A stretch of 64,000 nucleotides of DNA from Pelagibaculum spongiae (lineage in GTDB: Bacteria; Pseudomonadota; Gammaproteobacteria; Enterobacterales; Pelagibaculaceae): positions 310,001-374,000 of the forward strand of contig NZ_QDDL01000001.1 in assembly GCF_003097315.1 (NCBI RefSeq). Reading direction: 5' to 3'. Position 1 is the first letter of the stretch, and the number at the start of each line of letters is the position of its first letter. The notes beneath the pieces are model-generated. The model searched no databases and was not told the DNA's origin. It worked only from the letters and a program-made list of their open reading frames with translations. Positions 37,974 to 46,124 of this stretch are shown piece after piece. The position numbers and the translations under genes were made by a program.

Positions 37974-39683
37974 ATGAGCATCAAAAAAACATTCACCTTT
38001 AGCACCCTGTCAGCATTATTATTTGCGACTCAAAGCTACGCTTTTGACGTTACGGTTGATAGTACTACCAATCGTAATTATGTTGAGCTTAACCAGCCTG
38101 CGATCTTTACTTTTTCTGTCGAGTATTCCGCCAGCCCTAGTGAAGCTGCCAGCAGAACAACCAGCATTTCTTTTGCTCATAGTAATAGTGATGTTGAAAC
38201 TGTTGTTTCCAGTGACACTACTACCTGCAGTGACCTCACAACCAACACTTTTGGTCAGTCTAGCTTTTCTTGCCCATTAGTACTTCAAGCCAACACGCCA
38301 CAAACTATTCAGGTCCAAATCACAGCAAACTCCATCCCTTTGGATGCGCTAGGTATTGTTGGCCGCATCACTGCTTCAAATGCTGAAACAGATCGCTTTA
38401 ATAACGACGCCTACCCTACAATACAGATTGTTAATCAAGTACGAAGCAATCCTCAGCAAACCTTGGCTTCAGCAAATAATGCCAGCGTTGTACGAGCAAT
38501 TGATGTAAACGGTGATAGTTACAAAGATCTACTTGTGGGTTCCCATGGCGCATCGACGGTGAAAATTTTTATTAATCAGGGTAACGGGTTATTCAGCACA
38601 ACACCTATCTCTTTGCCCGGAGCAGCAACACCATCAGCCAATGAAATTTTAGCGGGCGATATTGATGGCGATGATTTATTAGATTTAATTGTCACCTACC
38701 CTTCTATCCCTGCATCTAGTGGAGTTCCAGCCTCAACTGGTGGCTTGGTGCAATATGAAATAAATGATCAGCAAGTTTTTTCAGTAGGCAATCTAGTCTC
38801 TGTATCACCACAAGACATACGATCTGCAGCACTTGTAGATATCACAGGAGACGCACTGCCTGATTTAATTCTAGGAAATAAAGGGCCGAATCTTATTGTC
38901 ACTAATACAGGCTCAAGCATTTCTCAAGCAAACAGCCCAAGCCTTTCTATTGACGGCAATTTTGAGACTCGCGGCGTGTTAACCGCATTAATTAATGATG
39001 ATACCGTGCCTGATATTTTCTTTATGAATCAGGATGGCCTTAGTTATATTTATGAGTCCATCTCAACAGAAACTTCACTGGCAACAAGGTTTCCAACACC
39101 TGAAATCGACGACAATGTAATTTTTTCATCAAACTTTATTGCCGGTAAATTTACCAGCTTTGGTAATGGCGATGAAACACCTGACTTTATCGGTGCAGGC
39201 ATACCGGGGGTCCTTGGAAGATCAGTTGACTATGGCCAAGGTTATTTGGTTGATGCTTTAAATTTCAATCATTCTTTTAACAGCGCGAGCTTCGCTCCAG
39301 TTCCTAATTCAATAACTGATTTATTAGTATCCGACTTTGATAATAATGGTCGCGACGATCTTTATTTACAGCTATCCAATGGAGATGGCTTACTCTATAG
39401 CCGTGGTAGTCGGAAACAAAATGTTTATGATGCAGCACCTGTAGCTTACAATACAGTATCAAATCCGGTGGTTACTTCTGCTGACATAAACAATGACAAC
39501 TATCCTGACTTGATTGCTGCATCGCAAACCAATGGCGGTACACAAATATTTTTTAACCCATTAGGTTCAAGTGATGTGTCAACCACACAAGGCAGCGAGT
39601 CTGGTGGTGCTGTCTTTTCATGGATCTACTTATTATTGCTGCCAATCTTCAGTATTTTTTACTTGAGACGGAAAAAATTATAA
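37974..39683 (+). CDS. FG-GAP/VCBS-repeat surface protein with GlyGly-CTERM
   Basis: A 569-residue exported protein. A signal peptide ends in QSYAF. Residues ~25-150 form a DUF11-like beta domain (NYVELNQPAIFTFSVEY). From about 165 there are FG-GAP/VCBS-type repeats with calcium-binding-like loops (DVNGDSYKDLLVGSH, DIDGDDLLDLIVTYP, DFDNNGRDDLYLQL and DINNDNYPDLIAAS), predicting a beta-propeller. The C-terminus is GlyGly-CTERM: SGGAVFSWIYLLLLPIF followed by RRKKL, the rhombosortase recognition form, so it is probably cut and released or displayed at the surface. Confidence 0.85.
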   Translation: MSIKKTFTFSTLSALLFATQSYAFDVTVDSTTNRNYVELNQPAIFTFSVEYSASPSEAASRTTSISFAHSNSDVETVVSSDTTTCSDLTTNTFGQSSFSCPLVLQANTPQTIQVQITANSIPLDALGIVGRITASNAETDRFNNDAYPTIQIVNQVRSNPQQTLASANNASVVRAIDVNGDSYKDLLVGSHGASTVKIFINQGNGLFSTTPISLPGAATPSANEILAGDIDGDDLLDLIVTYPSIPASSGVPASTGGLVQYEINDQQVFSVGNLVSVSPQDIRSAALVDITGDALPDLILGNKGPNLIVTNTGSSISQANSPSLSIDGNFETRGVLTALINDDTVPDIFFMNQDGLSYIYESISTETSLATRFPTPEIDDNVIFSSNFIAGKFTSFGNGDETPDFIGAGIPGVLGRSVDYGQGYLVDALNFNHSFNSASFAPVPNSITDLLVSDFDNNGRDDLYLQLSNGDGLLYSRGSRKQNVYDAAPVAYNTVSNPVVTSADINNDNYPDLIAASQTNGGTQIFFNPLGSSDVSTTQGSESGGAVFSWIYLLLLPIFSIFYLRRKKL

Positions 39684-39689
39684 TAAAAA

Positions 39690-39728
39690 CAAAAAAAAGA
39701 GCTGGCGAAATACCAGCTCTTTTTTTTA
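39690..39728. terminator. Bidirectional terminator
   Basis: AAAGAGCTGG (to 39705) and CCAGCTCTTT (from 39713) around a 7-nt loop, with A and T tracts, between the FG-GAP gene (+) and lpoB (-). Confidence 0.9.
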
Positions 39729-39755
39729 TCTATAAACCTTATTTACAAAGTTTAT

Positions 39756-40370
39756 CTACAAGCCTAATAAGCTTTTTTCTCTTAACTTACGAATTTCTTT
39801 TTCATCGGTCCATTCAATTAAACCACTTTCCAAATCGAGTAGTTTAAGTGTGAACTTGTAATAAACGCTGCGCTTATCACTCTGGCGTTTTACAATGCTC
39901 GACAAATTGCCGTAAAGCATATATTGCGCGCCAATTTGTCGACCAACTTTTACCGCAGTCGCTTGATTAACTAACCCAGTGTCTTGCTGGTAAGACAGTT
40001 GATCCTTTACTTGCTTCAGCGCAGTGGTATCTATAAATCGGTAACTACCTGAACGCAGAAGTCGACTTTGAATGGTGTCCGTGATGGATTCTGTATCAAT
40101 ATGTTCACTGGTTTTGTTTTTGATTTGATCAACAAACATTACCGGACGGCTATTGGCGGTAATTTTCACCAAAGGCCCAAAACTCAGCATGTCATCAACC
40201 ATTGCCGTAGCAATTTGCTGCAAGTCAGTCGAACCAAAATTCTCATTAACCGTTTCAACCGATTGTGGATCTTGGTAAACGATTTTTGTACTACAGCCAG
40301 CAGCAACGACTATCAGCGGCACTACTAATGTTATTTTCAAGAATCTTAAAGCCATTTTCGAAAATTTCAT
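39756..40370 (-). CDS. lpoB: Penicillin-binding protein activator LpoB
   Basis: A 204-residue outer-membrane lipoprotein that in E. coli stimulates PBP1b during peptidoglycan synthesis. The lipobox is VVAAGC with serine at +2, which favours outer-membrane sorting. The globular domain is complete: DLQQIATAMVDDML, RPVMFVDQIKNKTSEHIDT, IGAQYMLYGNLSSIVKR and YYKFTLKLLDLESGLIEW. The linker between anchor and domain is short compared with E. coli. It is the last gene of the COG3014-ycfL-lpoB operon. Confidence 0.92.
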   Translation of the reverse strand: MKFSKMALRFLKITLVVPLIVVAAGCSTKIVYQDPQSVETVNENFGSTDLQQIATAMVDDMLSFGPLVKITANSRPVMFVDQIKNKTSEHIDTESITDTIQSRLLRSGSYRFIDTTALKQVKDQLSYQQDTGLVNQATAVKVGRQIGAQYMLYGNLSSIVKRQSDKRSVYYKFTLKLLDLESGLIEWTDEKEIRKLREKSLLGL

Positions 40371-40382
40371 AAATTTTCTCCG

Positions 40383-40775
40383 TTAATCCCTAACTAGAAT
40401 TTTAAAAGACACAGCCTGTGGCATAGGTGCCGTTGCTTGTACAAACTTGCTCTCACTTCCTGAGAAAATGACTCGAGTCCATGGTCGCTGCTCCGTTGCT
40501 AATTCAAAACCATCTTGATCAAACCATTGAAATTTATATTCAAAATCTAGTTCAAACACCCAACGGTTTCGCAATTCAACTTGCGCTTTAAACAACTCAC
40601 CTACTGTTGCTGTTTTAACAGCAGCGATTTCCAGTCGAGATGATAGCAACGGGTTATTTTGACTAGAAATAATAGTGGTTTCTTTACCAGTATCGACCAC
40701 CGCCGATGTATTGACTGCACTACAACCCGCCAACGCTGTTAAAGCTGCTGCGGCAAGCAAAGCCTTGAATTTCAT
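40383..40775 (-). CDS. ycfL: YcfL-like lipoprotein (DUF1425)
   Basis: A 130-residue lipoprotein with lipobox ALAGC and serine at +2. The domain carries VELRNRWVFELDFEYKFQWF and the ending of the DUF1425 family, which is almost always next to lpoB. It is 12 bp upstream of lpoB. Function is not established; a role with LpoB in the cell envelope is inferred from conserved neighbourhood. Confidence 0.88.
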   Translation of the reverse strand: MKFKALLAAAALTALAGCSAVNTSAVVDTGKETTIISSQNNPLLSSRLEIAAVKTATVGELFKAQVELRNRWVFELDFEYKFQWFDQDGFELATEQRPWTRVIFSGSESKFVQATAPMPQAVSFKILVRD

Positions 40776-40805
40776 ATTCTCACCTTTCAGTTATTCCAGC
40801 GTATA

Positions 40806-42143
40806 TTACTGGCGATTAATCGTAAACTCTTGATAGTCGAGTAGGTAGTTCACTCTAAGCACACGTAAAATCCGCGTTTCTCCTGGAGCAATATCTAGCT
40901 CAACTTCTCTACTAATTGCACCTGAATTCAAACGAATCTTTTGTTTGCCCACCGGTAATTGTCGGCTCAAAATCTGCACGTTATCTGGCAAAGTCAGCCA
41001 GCTTCTCAAATCAGGTCCAGATGTTGCTAAGGTATAAACTTGGGCTGCAATAAAAACCAGTATGTTGTCATTATCAACGGTGTTATTGAGTAATTCATAC
41101 TTGGCTCTGCCACGTAAAATTTCTCGAATTAAAATACCGGGGTAAGCTTCTTTTAATGCTTGAACCGCTAAACCTTGAATATTGGCGATTACTTGCGTTT
41201 GCCCCAGACTCTCTCTTTCGGTAGAAACCTGCAAACTACTGCTATTCCATTTTTGGTATCCGGCATACCAAGGAAAACTGATTGGCAAAATTTTATCCGG
41301 GTACAACCAAATATCCAAAGAAAGATCACTTCTCGGCTCAACTAAACCATCTTCATAAATAACAACCAGCCGGCCATGTTCCTCATCGGCCACTTGCTGC
41401 CCCTGCTCAAGTCGGTGCAAATCAGCAGCAAGCCAAGCATTATCTGGAACCAGTGTACTAGCCTTTCGATAATCAACTAACGCATCGTTAGTATTACCTA
41501 ATGCTTCCCAAATAATGGCTGAAGCGTAATAAACAAATGCATTCTGATAAGAGTTATTAACCTGTACCTGCTGCTGACTTAATTGCGGAAGCGCACTATC
41601 TAGCTGAGACAAATCAATATGAAACTTTTTGGCTTTATCGATCTGATTAGCCGAACGCTCAGAAAAATTGTCTTGCAAATATTGCTGATGTTCAGCGGCC
41701 TTGCGTAACTCAACTTGAGTCGCAACCAGATTATTTTGTCCAAGATAATTAAAGGCTTGATACAAATGCAACAAAACTCGCTCATATCCATATTCAGGAT
41801 ATGTCAGCAAATTATCATTAACTGCCAATGATGCTGCTTGAGTTGCCCCATTACTAATGTCCAAGACTGCTTCTGTGTCACGTTCCTGGTATTGGCGACT
41901 TGCGGCATCAAAACTGATTTGCGAAGCAGCGTATTCAGAAGCTAGCTGTTGAACTCTCCCGTTTTCCAGCTCATGTAAAAGTAAATTTGGTCCGGGCGAT
42001 GTAGATAAAAGCTGCGGTGGCTGGCTAGCCAAAGATTGCCTGACCAGTTCGGCCTGCTCAGGATAGGGAAGAAATATGGAACTGGTTGCACAACCTGACA
42101 GCCCTATAAAGAGCATTAGCGACAAGCAAACAACCTTCAACAT
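40806..42143 (-). CDS. COG3014-family lipoprotein of the lpoB cluster
   Basis: A 445-residue lipoprotein with lipobox GLSGC and alanine at +2. It has a TPR-like helical region (GNTNDALVDYRKASTLVPDN) and GRLVVIYEDGLVEPRSDLSL followed by beta-rich C-terminal segments. This matches the COG3014 proteins that precede ycfL and lpoB in marine gammaproteobacteria. The start is uncertain: ATG at 42143 gives a good signal peptide, while GTG at 42209 would add 22 residues. First gene of the operon. Confidence 0.8.
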   Translation of the reverse strand: MLKVVCLSLMLFIGLSGCATSSIFLPYPEQAELVRQSLASQPPQLLSTSPGPNLLLHELENGRVQQLASEYAASQISFDAASRQYQERDTEAVLDISNGATQAASLAVNDNLLTYPEYGYERVLLHLYQAFNYLGQNNLVATQVELRKAAEHQQYLQDNFSERSANQIDKAKKFHIDLSQLDSALPQLSQQQVQVNNSYQNAFVYYASAIIWEALGNTNDALVDYRKASTLVPDNAWLAADLHRLEQGQQVADEEHGRLVVIYEDGLVEPRSDLSLDIWLYPDKILPISFPWYAGYQKWNSSSLQVSTERESLGQTQVIANIQGLAVQALKEAYPGILIREILRGRAKYELLNNTVDNDNILVFIAAQVYTLATSGPDLRSWLTLPDNVQILSRQLPVGKQKIRLNSGAISREVELDIAPGETRILRVLRVNYLLDYQEFTINRQ

Positions 42144-42382
42144 CCTTATAAGAGGCAAGAGAAAAACCTTAACGACTCGGTTAACTTTCGCCAAGTCTAG
42201 CCTTACCACTACTTAAAAAGAAGGAAATAATTCACAGTTAACTGCTATTTAACGCCTGTTACCGAAAAAAAATTGATCAACTGATATGTAAAACAACCTC
42301 GTACAATAAAAACCAACTATTGATTACTTTTGTATTGATTTGTAAATACTAAAAATCTAAGCGTATTTTCAATAGATAAGCG

Positions 42383-42407
42383 AAAAGGCGGTCAATCGAG
42401 CAACCGC
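42383..42407 (-). terminator. Weak terminator of ygeV
   Basis: GCGGT (42388-42392) and ACCGC (42403-42407), followed on the minus strand by CTTTT. The stem is short, so efficiency is doubtful. Confidence 0.5.
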
Positions 42408-42429
42408 TCTGTTCAATAAAAAGTAACTG

Positions 42430-44289
42430 TTAATCTTCTAACTGATATTTCTTAATTTTTCGATACAAGGTAGCAATACCAATGCCTAGCGCATCCGCAG
42501 CTTTCTGCTTGGATTCATTGCAGCGACCGAAATGAGCCAAGGCTTGACTAATGGTATGCATTTCTAGCTGCTCTAAATCAAAATCATCTGTTGCTTGAGA
42601 TGGCACTAACTGCACTGGAGCAGCAGATCTTTCAGCAACCTGTTCAGCTGCCACCGGCACTGGTGCAATAATGGGTTGTGCCGCTGACTGTGAATATGGC
42701 TGAGGTGCTATGGCAGAAGCAGTAATCAAATGTGGCTTTGGCCGAACAAAATTCGGATTAAAATAATCGGGTAATAATTCAGTATCAATACTACGGCCAG
42801 GCTCAACCATATTGACTAAAAATTCAATCAAATTACCCAGCTCTCGTACATTACCCGGCCAGTTCCAGCGAAGCAGCAAATTTTTAGTTTCACGTGTCAA
42901 ATCTGGGCGCTGCACACCAAGATTTCTTGAGTGAAGCCCGAGGAAAAAATCAGTCAGCAATAAAATATCTTCGCCCCGCTCTCGAAGCGGTGGCAAATAC
43001 ATAGGTATAACGTTCAAACGGTAGAATAAATCTGCACGAAACAATTTTTGTTCAATCAACTGATCAACGTGTTGATTAGTTGCAGAAATCACCCGAATAT
43101 CTACTGGAACAGTTTTACTTGAACCCACTGGTGTCACTTCGCGCTTTTCTAACACTCTCAATAGCTTGGCTTGTAAATGAATCGGCATATCGCCAATTTC
43201 ATCCAGAAACAAAGTGCCGCCATCGGCGCTACGAATCAGGCCAGTACTACCTTTGCTCGATGCACCAGTAAATGCGCCTTTGACATGACCAAATAATTCA
43301 CTCTCCAACAATTCAGCTGGAATTGCTGCACAGTTAATTGCCACAAAAGGTCTCGATGCTCGACAACCAGAATCATGAATCGCCTGGGCAAGTACTTCCT
43401 TACCTGTGCCGCTTTCACCGCAAACCATGACACTAGATGGACTGGAAGAAATTTGTGCAACTTGCTTTCTAAGTTTATCCATTGCCGCCGACTTACCGAC
43501 CATTCTCTGTTTTTGGCCGGGGCGTTTCATAGTTTCGGGTGGCATATAGTCGTCAGATAACACCAGAATTTGTTGACTACCACAGTGTAATAATTGCCCG
43601 GGTAATCGCTGCTCAATATCTGCCATACGAATTAGATATTCTTGGCGAAATCCGGCAGAGGAAGATGCCTGGCCGAACGGCCGAAGCATGACATCTGATT
43701 CCATTAAATCTAAAGAACCTATACCTAATTGTTCTCTGGCTGACCGATTGGCAAAAATAGCGCGCCCTCGATCATTCATCAATAAAAGCCCTTGATTTAA
43801 GCTACTTGCCAGCATTCGAATCAAAGAAGCAGAGTCCATCACTGGCTGGCTATCTTGCAGCACTTTTGCAATAAAAGACTGTGCCATACCTTTAATGTAT
43901 TCTAATAAGTCGGTGATATTATCGAGCAGGCGAACCCGTTGATCTTGATTAAAACACACCAGATTAATCACACCGAGAATATCATTGCCAATAATCAGCG
44001 GAACGCCCATCGAGGCAGTTTCTGTGCAATTCTCTCGCTTACTACACCCCTCACAAGCCACGTCTTGGCCAGCATGACGAACAATTTTGTGGTTTCTGGT
44101 CGACAATACACCGCGCAATACACGTGTACCACCATGCAATTGTTTACCAATATCTTGCCCATAAGGCCCTGTGCCAGCGACACGAACCATATCTGTGTCA
44201 ATCACTTCAACTTCGAGTTTTAGTATTCGGGACAACACTTGAACAAAACGGTTTACCGATGACTGGACAGACATTAATTCAGATTGCAC
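42430..44289 (-). CDS. ygeV: Sigma-54-dependent activator YgeV
   Basis: A 619-residue regulator closely following E. coli YgeV. The N-terminal sensor domain (GAF-like) includes CEGCSKRENC, a CxxCx5C set that could bind an iron-sulphur cluster or metal. A PAS-like region lies around 150-250. The AAA+ domain has Walker A GESGTGKE, the sigma-54-contacting GAFTGA loop and Walker B GGTLFLDEIGD. The C-terminal Fis-type helix-turn-helix is KAADALGIGIATLYRKIKKY. It should activate the sigma-54-type promoters in this window in response to a purine signal. The start is GTG (44289) with GGAGG about ten bases upstream. It lies 190 bp after arcC. Confidence 0.93.
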   Translation of the reverse strand: MQSELMSVQSSVNRFVQVLSRILKLEVEVIDTDMVRVAGTGPYGQDIGKQLHGGTRVLRGVLSTRNHKIVRHAGQDVACEGCSKRENCTETASMGVPLIIGNDILGVINLVCFNQDQRVRLLDNITDLLEYIKGMAQSFIAKVLQDSQPVMDSASLIRMLASSLNQGLLLMNDRGRAIFANRSAREQLGIGSLDLMESDVMLRPFGQASSSAGFRQEYLIRMADIEQRLPGQLLHCGSQQILVLSDDYMPPETMKRPGQKQRMVGKSAAMDKLRKQVAQISSSPSSVMVCGESGTGKEVLAQAIHDSGCRASRPFVAINCAAIPAELLESELFGHVKGAFTGASSKGSTGLIRSADGGTLFLDEIGDMPIHLQAKLLRVLEKREVTPVGSSKTVPVDIRVISATNQHVDQLIEQKLFRADLFYRLNVIPMYLPPLRERGEDILLLTDFFLGLHSRNLGVQRPDLTRETKNLLLRWNWPGNVRELGNLIEFLVNMVEPGRSIDTELLPDYFNPNFVRPKPHLITASAIAPQPYSQSAAQPIIAPVPVAAEQVAERSAAPVQLVPSQATDDFDLEQLEMHTISQALAHFGRCNESKQKAADALGIGIATLYRKIKKYQLED

Positions 44290-44413
44290 AACAAGCTCTC
44301 CTCCCTAAAAACTGGTTGTCCGCCAGCAAATAATCTGACTGACCAATTTTGAAGCTGATTTGATTATGGTAACAATCGGAATAAACTTTATTGAGTTGAG
44401 ACAACAAAATGAT

Positions 44414-44452
44414 AAAAACAGGACACTTTATCAAATTGATTGAAGTGTCCTG
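44414..44452 (-). terminator. Terminator of arcC
   Basis: CAGGACACTT (44419-44428) and AAGTGTCCTG (44443-44452) form a perfect stem, followed on the minus strand by a T tract (44414-44418 complement). Confidence 0.85.
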
Positions 44453-44482
44453 CATGCATATTTAAGTGTCTATTAAACTATT

Positions 44483-45442
44483 TTAAAAACCTGCAGCTTG
44501 CTCAATCGACGAATAATATTGAATCTCATTTTCAACTTCTGCTTTAATCGTAGTGCCCGCTAAGCCTTCAATTATTTCAGCAGCTTGTTCTAATGAACCA
44601 ATACCAGATAATTTCCCACCATCACGAACAAAACCATTGGCTGCTTCCACTTTTGGTCCCATTGAACCTGCAGAAAAACCAAAAGAATCCATTTTGTCTG
44701 GCGTTGCCAAGCGAATATCTTGAGAAGCAGGATCACCGTATTGGGTGGCTACCGCAGCGACGTCCGTCAAAATCAACAAAGCATCAGCACCAATATCACG
44801 CGCCAGCACTCGAGAAGCGCGATCTTTATCGATCACCGCTTCAACACCTTCGAGTTTTCCATTAATGCGCTTAACTGGAATACCACCGCCACCACCGCAA
44901 ATTACCGTAATGTCGCCACTGGATAATAAATGACGCAAAGAAGGTAATTCGAGAATTTCACTTGGCATAGGCGAAGGCACAACCCGGCGGAAATATTTAC
45001 CATCGGCCTTGATTGCCCAGCCTGGGTTTTTCTTTAACAGTTCTTCTGCCTGCTGCTTGCTATAAACCGGCCCAACAAATTTATCTGGGTCAGAAAATGC
45101 AGGATCTTGAGGATCAACCAATGTTTGAGTGGATACCGTGCACACCTTACGATCTGGCATAAAATTGCGCAGTTCTTGCTCGAACATAAAGCCGATCATG
45201 CCTTGAGTTTGGGCACCCAAAGCATCCAGTGGATAAGGAGCTACATCGCTATAAGCTTCATTCATTAATGCCAGCAAACCCACTTGCGGTCCATTACCAT
45301 GGGTTAAAACCACTTGATGATTCTCTGCCAACTTGGCAATAGAACGAGCAGCAGTCCGAATGTTTTCACGTTGAACGCTACATTCCAACGGCTCGCCCCG
45401 CTGTAAAATGGCATTTCCACCTAAAGCTACAACAACCAGCAT
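44483..45442 (-). CDS. arcC: Carbamate kinase
   Basis: A 319-residue amino-acid-kinase-family protein. VVALGGNAIL at the N-terminus, VLTHGNGPQVGLL, VVPSPMPSE, VICGGGGGIPV and the ATP-binding VIDKDRASRVLA and LTDVAAVATQYG are all typical of carbamate kinase. It makes ATP from carbamoyl phosphate, the expected energy-yielding end step of anaerobic purine breakdown. AGAGGTG precedes the ATG. A sigma-54-type promoter and an inverted repeat lie upstream, and a terminator lies downstream, so it is its own unit. Confidence 0.95.
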   Translation of the reverse strand: MLVVVALGGNAILQRGEPLECSVQRENIRTAARSIAKLAENHQVVLTHGNGPQVGLLALMNEAYSDVAPYPLDALGAQTQGMIGFMFEQELRNFMPDRKVCTVSTQTLVDPQDPAFSDPDKFVGPVYSKQQAEELLKKNPGWAIKADGKYFRRVVPSPMPSEILELPSLRHLLSSGDITVICGGGGGIPVKRINGKLEGVEAVIDKDRASRVLARDIGADALLILTDVAAVATQYGDPASQDIRLATPDKMDSFGFSAGSMGPKVEAANGFVRDGGKLSGIGSLEQAAEIIEGLAGTTIKAEVENEIQYYSSIEQAAGF

Positions 45443-45458
45443 AATTCACCTCTAACGC

Positions 45459-45510
45459 TCTTAAAATCATTCAGACTTGTCAAACACGTCTGATGTCTGT
45501 GATTTTAAGA
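45459..45510 (-). promoter_or_regulatory. Inverted repeat in the arcC leader
   Basis: TCTTAAAATCA (45459-45469) is the perfect complement of TGATTTTAAGA (45500-45510), and inner CAGAC / GTCTG extend the symmetry. It lies between the candidate promoter and the ATG; it may form an mRNA hairpin or be an operator. Further GTCTG words lie inside. Confidence 0.5.
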
Positions 45511-45600
45511 TCTATTTTTAATTTAAAATTCATGTAGTAAAAGCAGCTGAAATTTAATCATTTCAGTGTTGCCCCCTACACTTGATATTGCATGATTCAA

Positions 45601-45616
45601 TGCATCATCCATACCA
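45601..45616 (-). promoter_or_regulatory. Candidate sigma-54 promoter of arcC
   Basis: Minus strand TGGTATGGATGATGCA: GG and GC doublets in exact spacing and strong likeness to the ygfK candidate. Three mismatches to TGGCACGN4TTGCA. It lies about 160 bp upstream of arcC. Confidence 0.5.
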
Positions 45617-45681
45617 ACTTCTTAGGGCTTCAAAATATAATAAACACCCTGTTTTTCGAGGTGTCGAACTTTAGGTTGTGG

Positions 45682-45767
45682 GTAGGTTTGATAAGCCTTC
45701 GACGCAATCAGACACTTTTGGAATCTATCGCCAGATGTCTGATTTCGTTAACACTCATCAAACCTAC
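45682..45767. repeat. Palindromic repeat, full copy
   Basis: GTAGGTTTGAT / ATCAAACCTAC perfect 11-bp outer arms, inner AATCAGACA / TGTCTGATT. It has the same length and order as 18161-18246, and lies about 65 bp upstream of the arcC candidate promoter. The remaining spacer to 46124 shows only a TGGCAC-like sequence near 45819-45831 without a proper -12. Confidence 0.65.
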
Positions 45768-46124
45768 AACGTCCGAGACAATTTCAAATTCCTGAGCCTC
45801 TTAGCTATTTTTAAAATTAAAAAAAACAGTGCCAAAGGGTTTCTATAAGTATAAAAGGTATTAATTGGTGGTATTAATTAGTGGCGTGAACCATGACAAA
45901 TAGCTGGCAGACAATCGTTTGATCAATCTGCAAATATATATTGAGAATTGCAGTTGTCTTGTTAATTTCTAATGGTGAAAAAATATCAAAATGCGATAAA
46001 TAAACTACAAAAAAAATACGCTCTCAGCTGCCTACCCTTTACTACTCATTCTAACCTCTCACAATGAGAATAAGAGCAAGGACTGGCAGCTGGAAACGCA
46101 TGATATATCAGTTATTACCTTGAA

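Noticed and set aside
45819-45831. TGGCAC-containing sequence upstream of arcC
   Set aside because: A perfect -24 hexamer but only a T run at -12; the site at 45601 is better placed.
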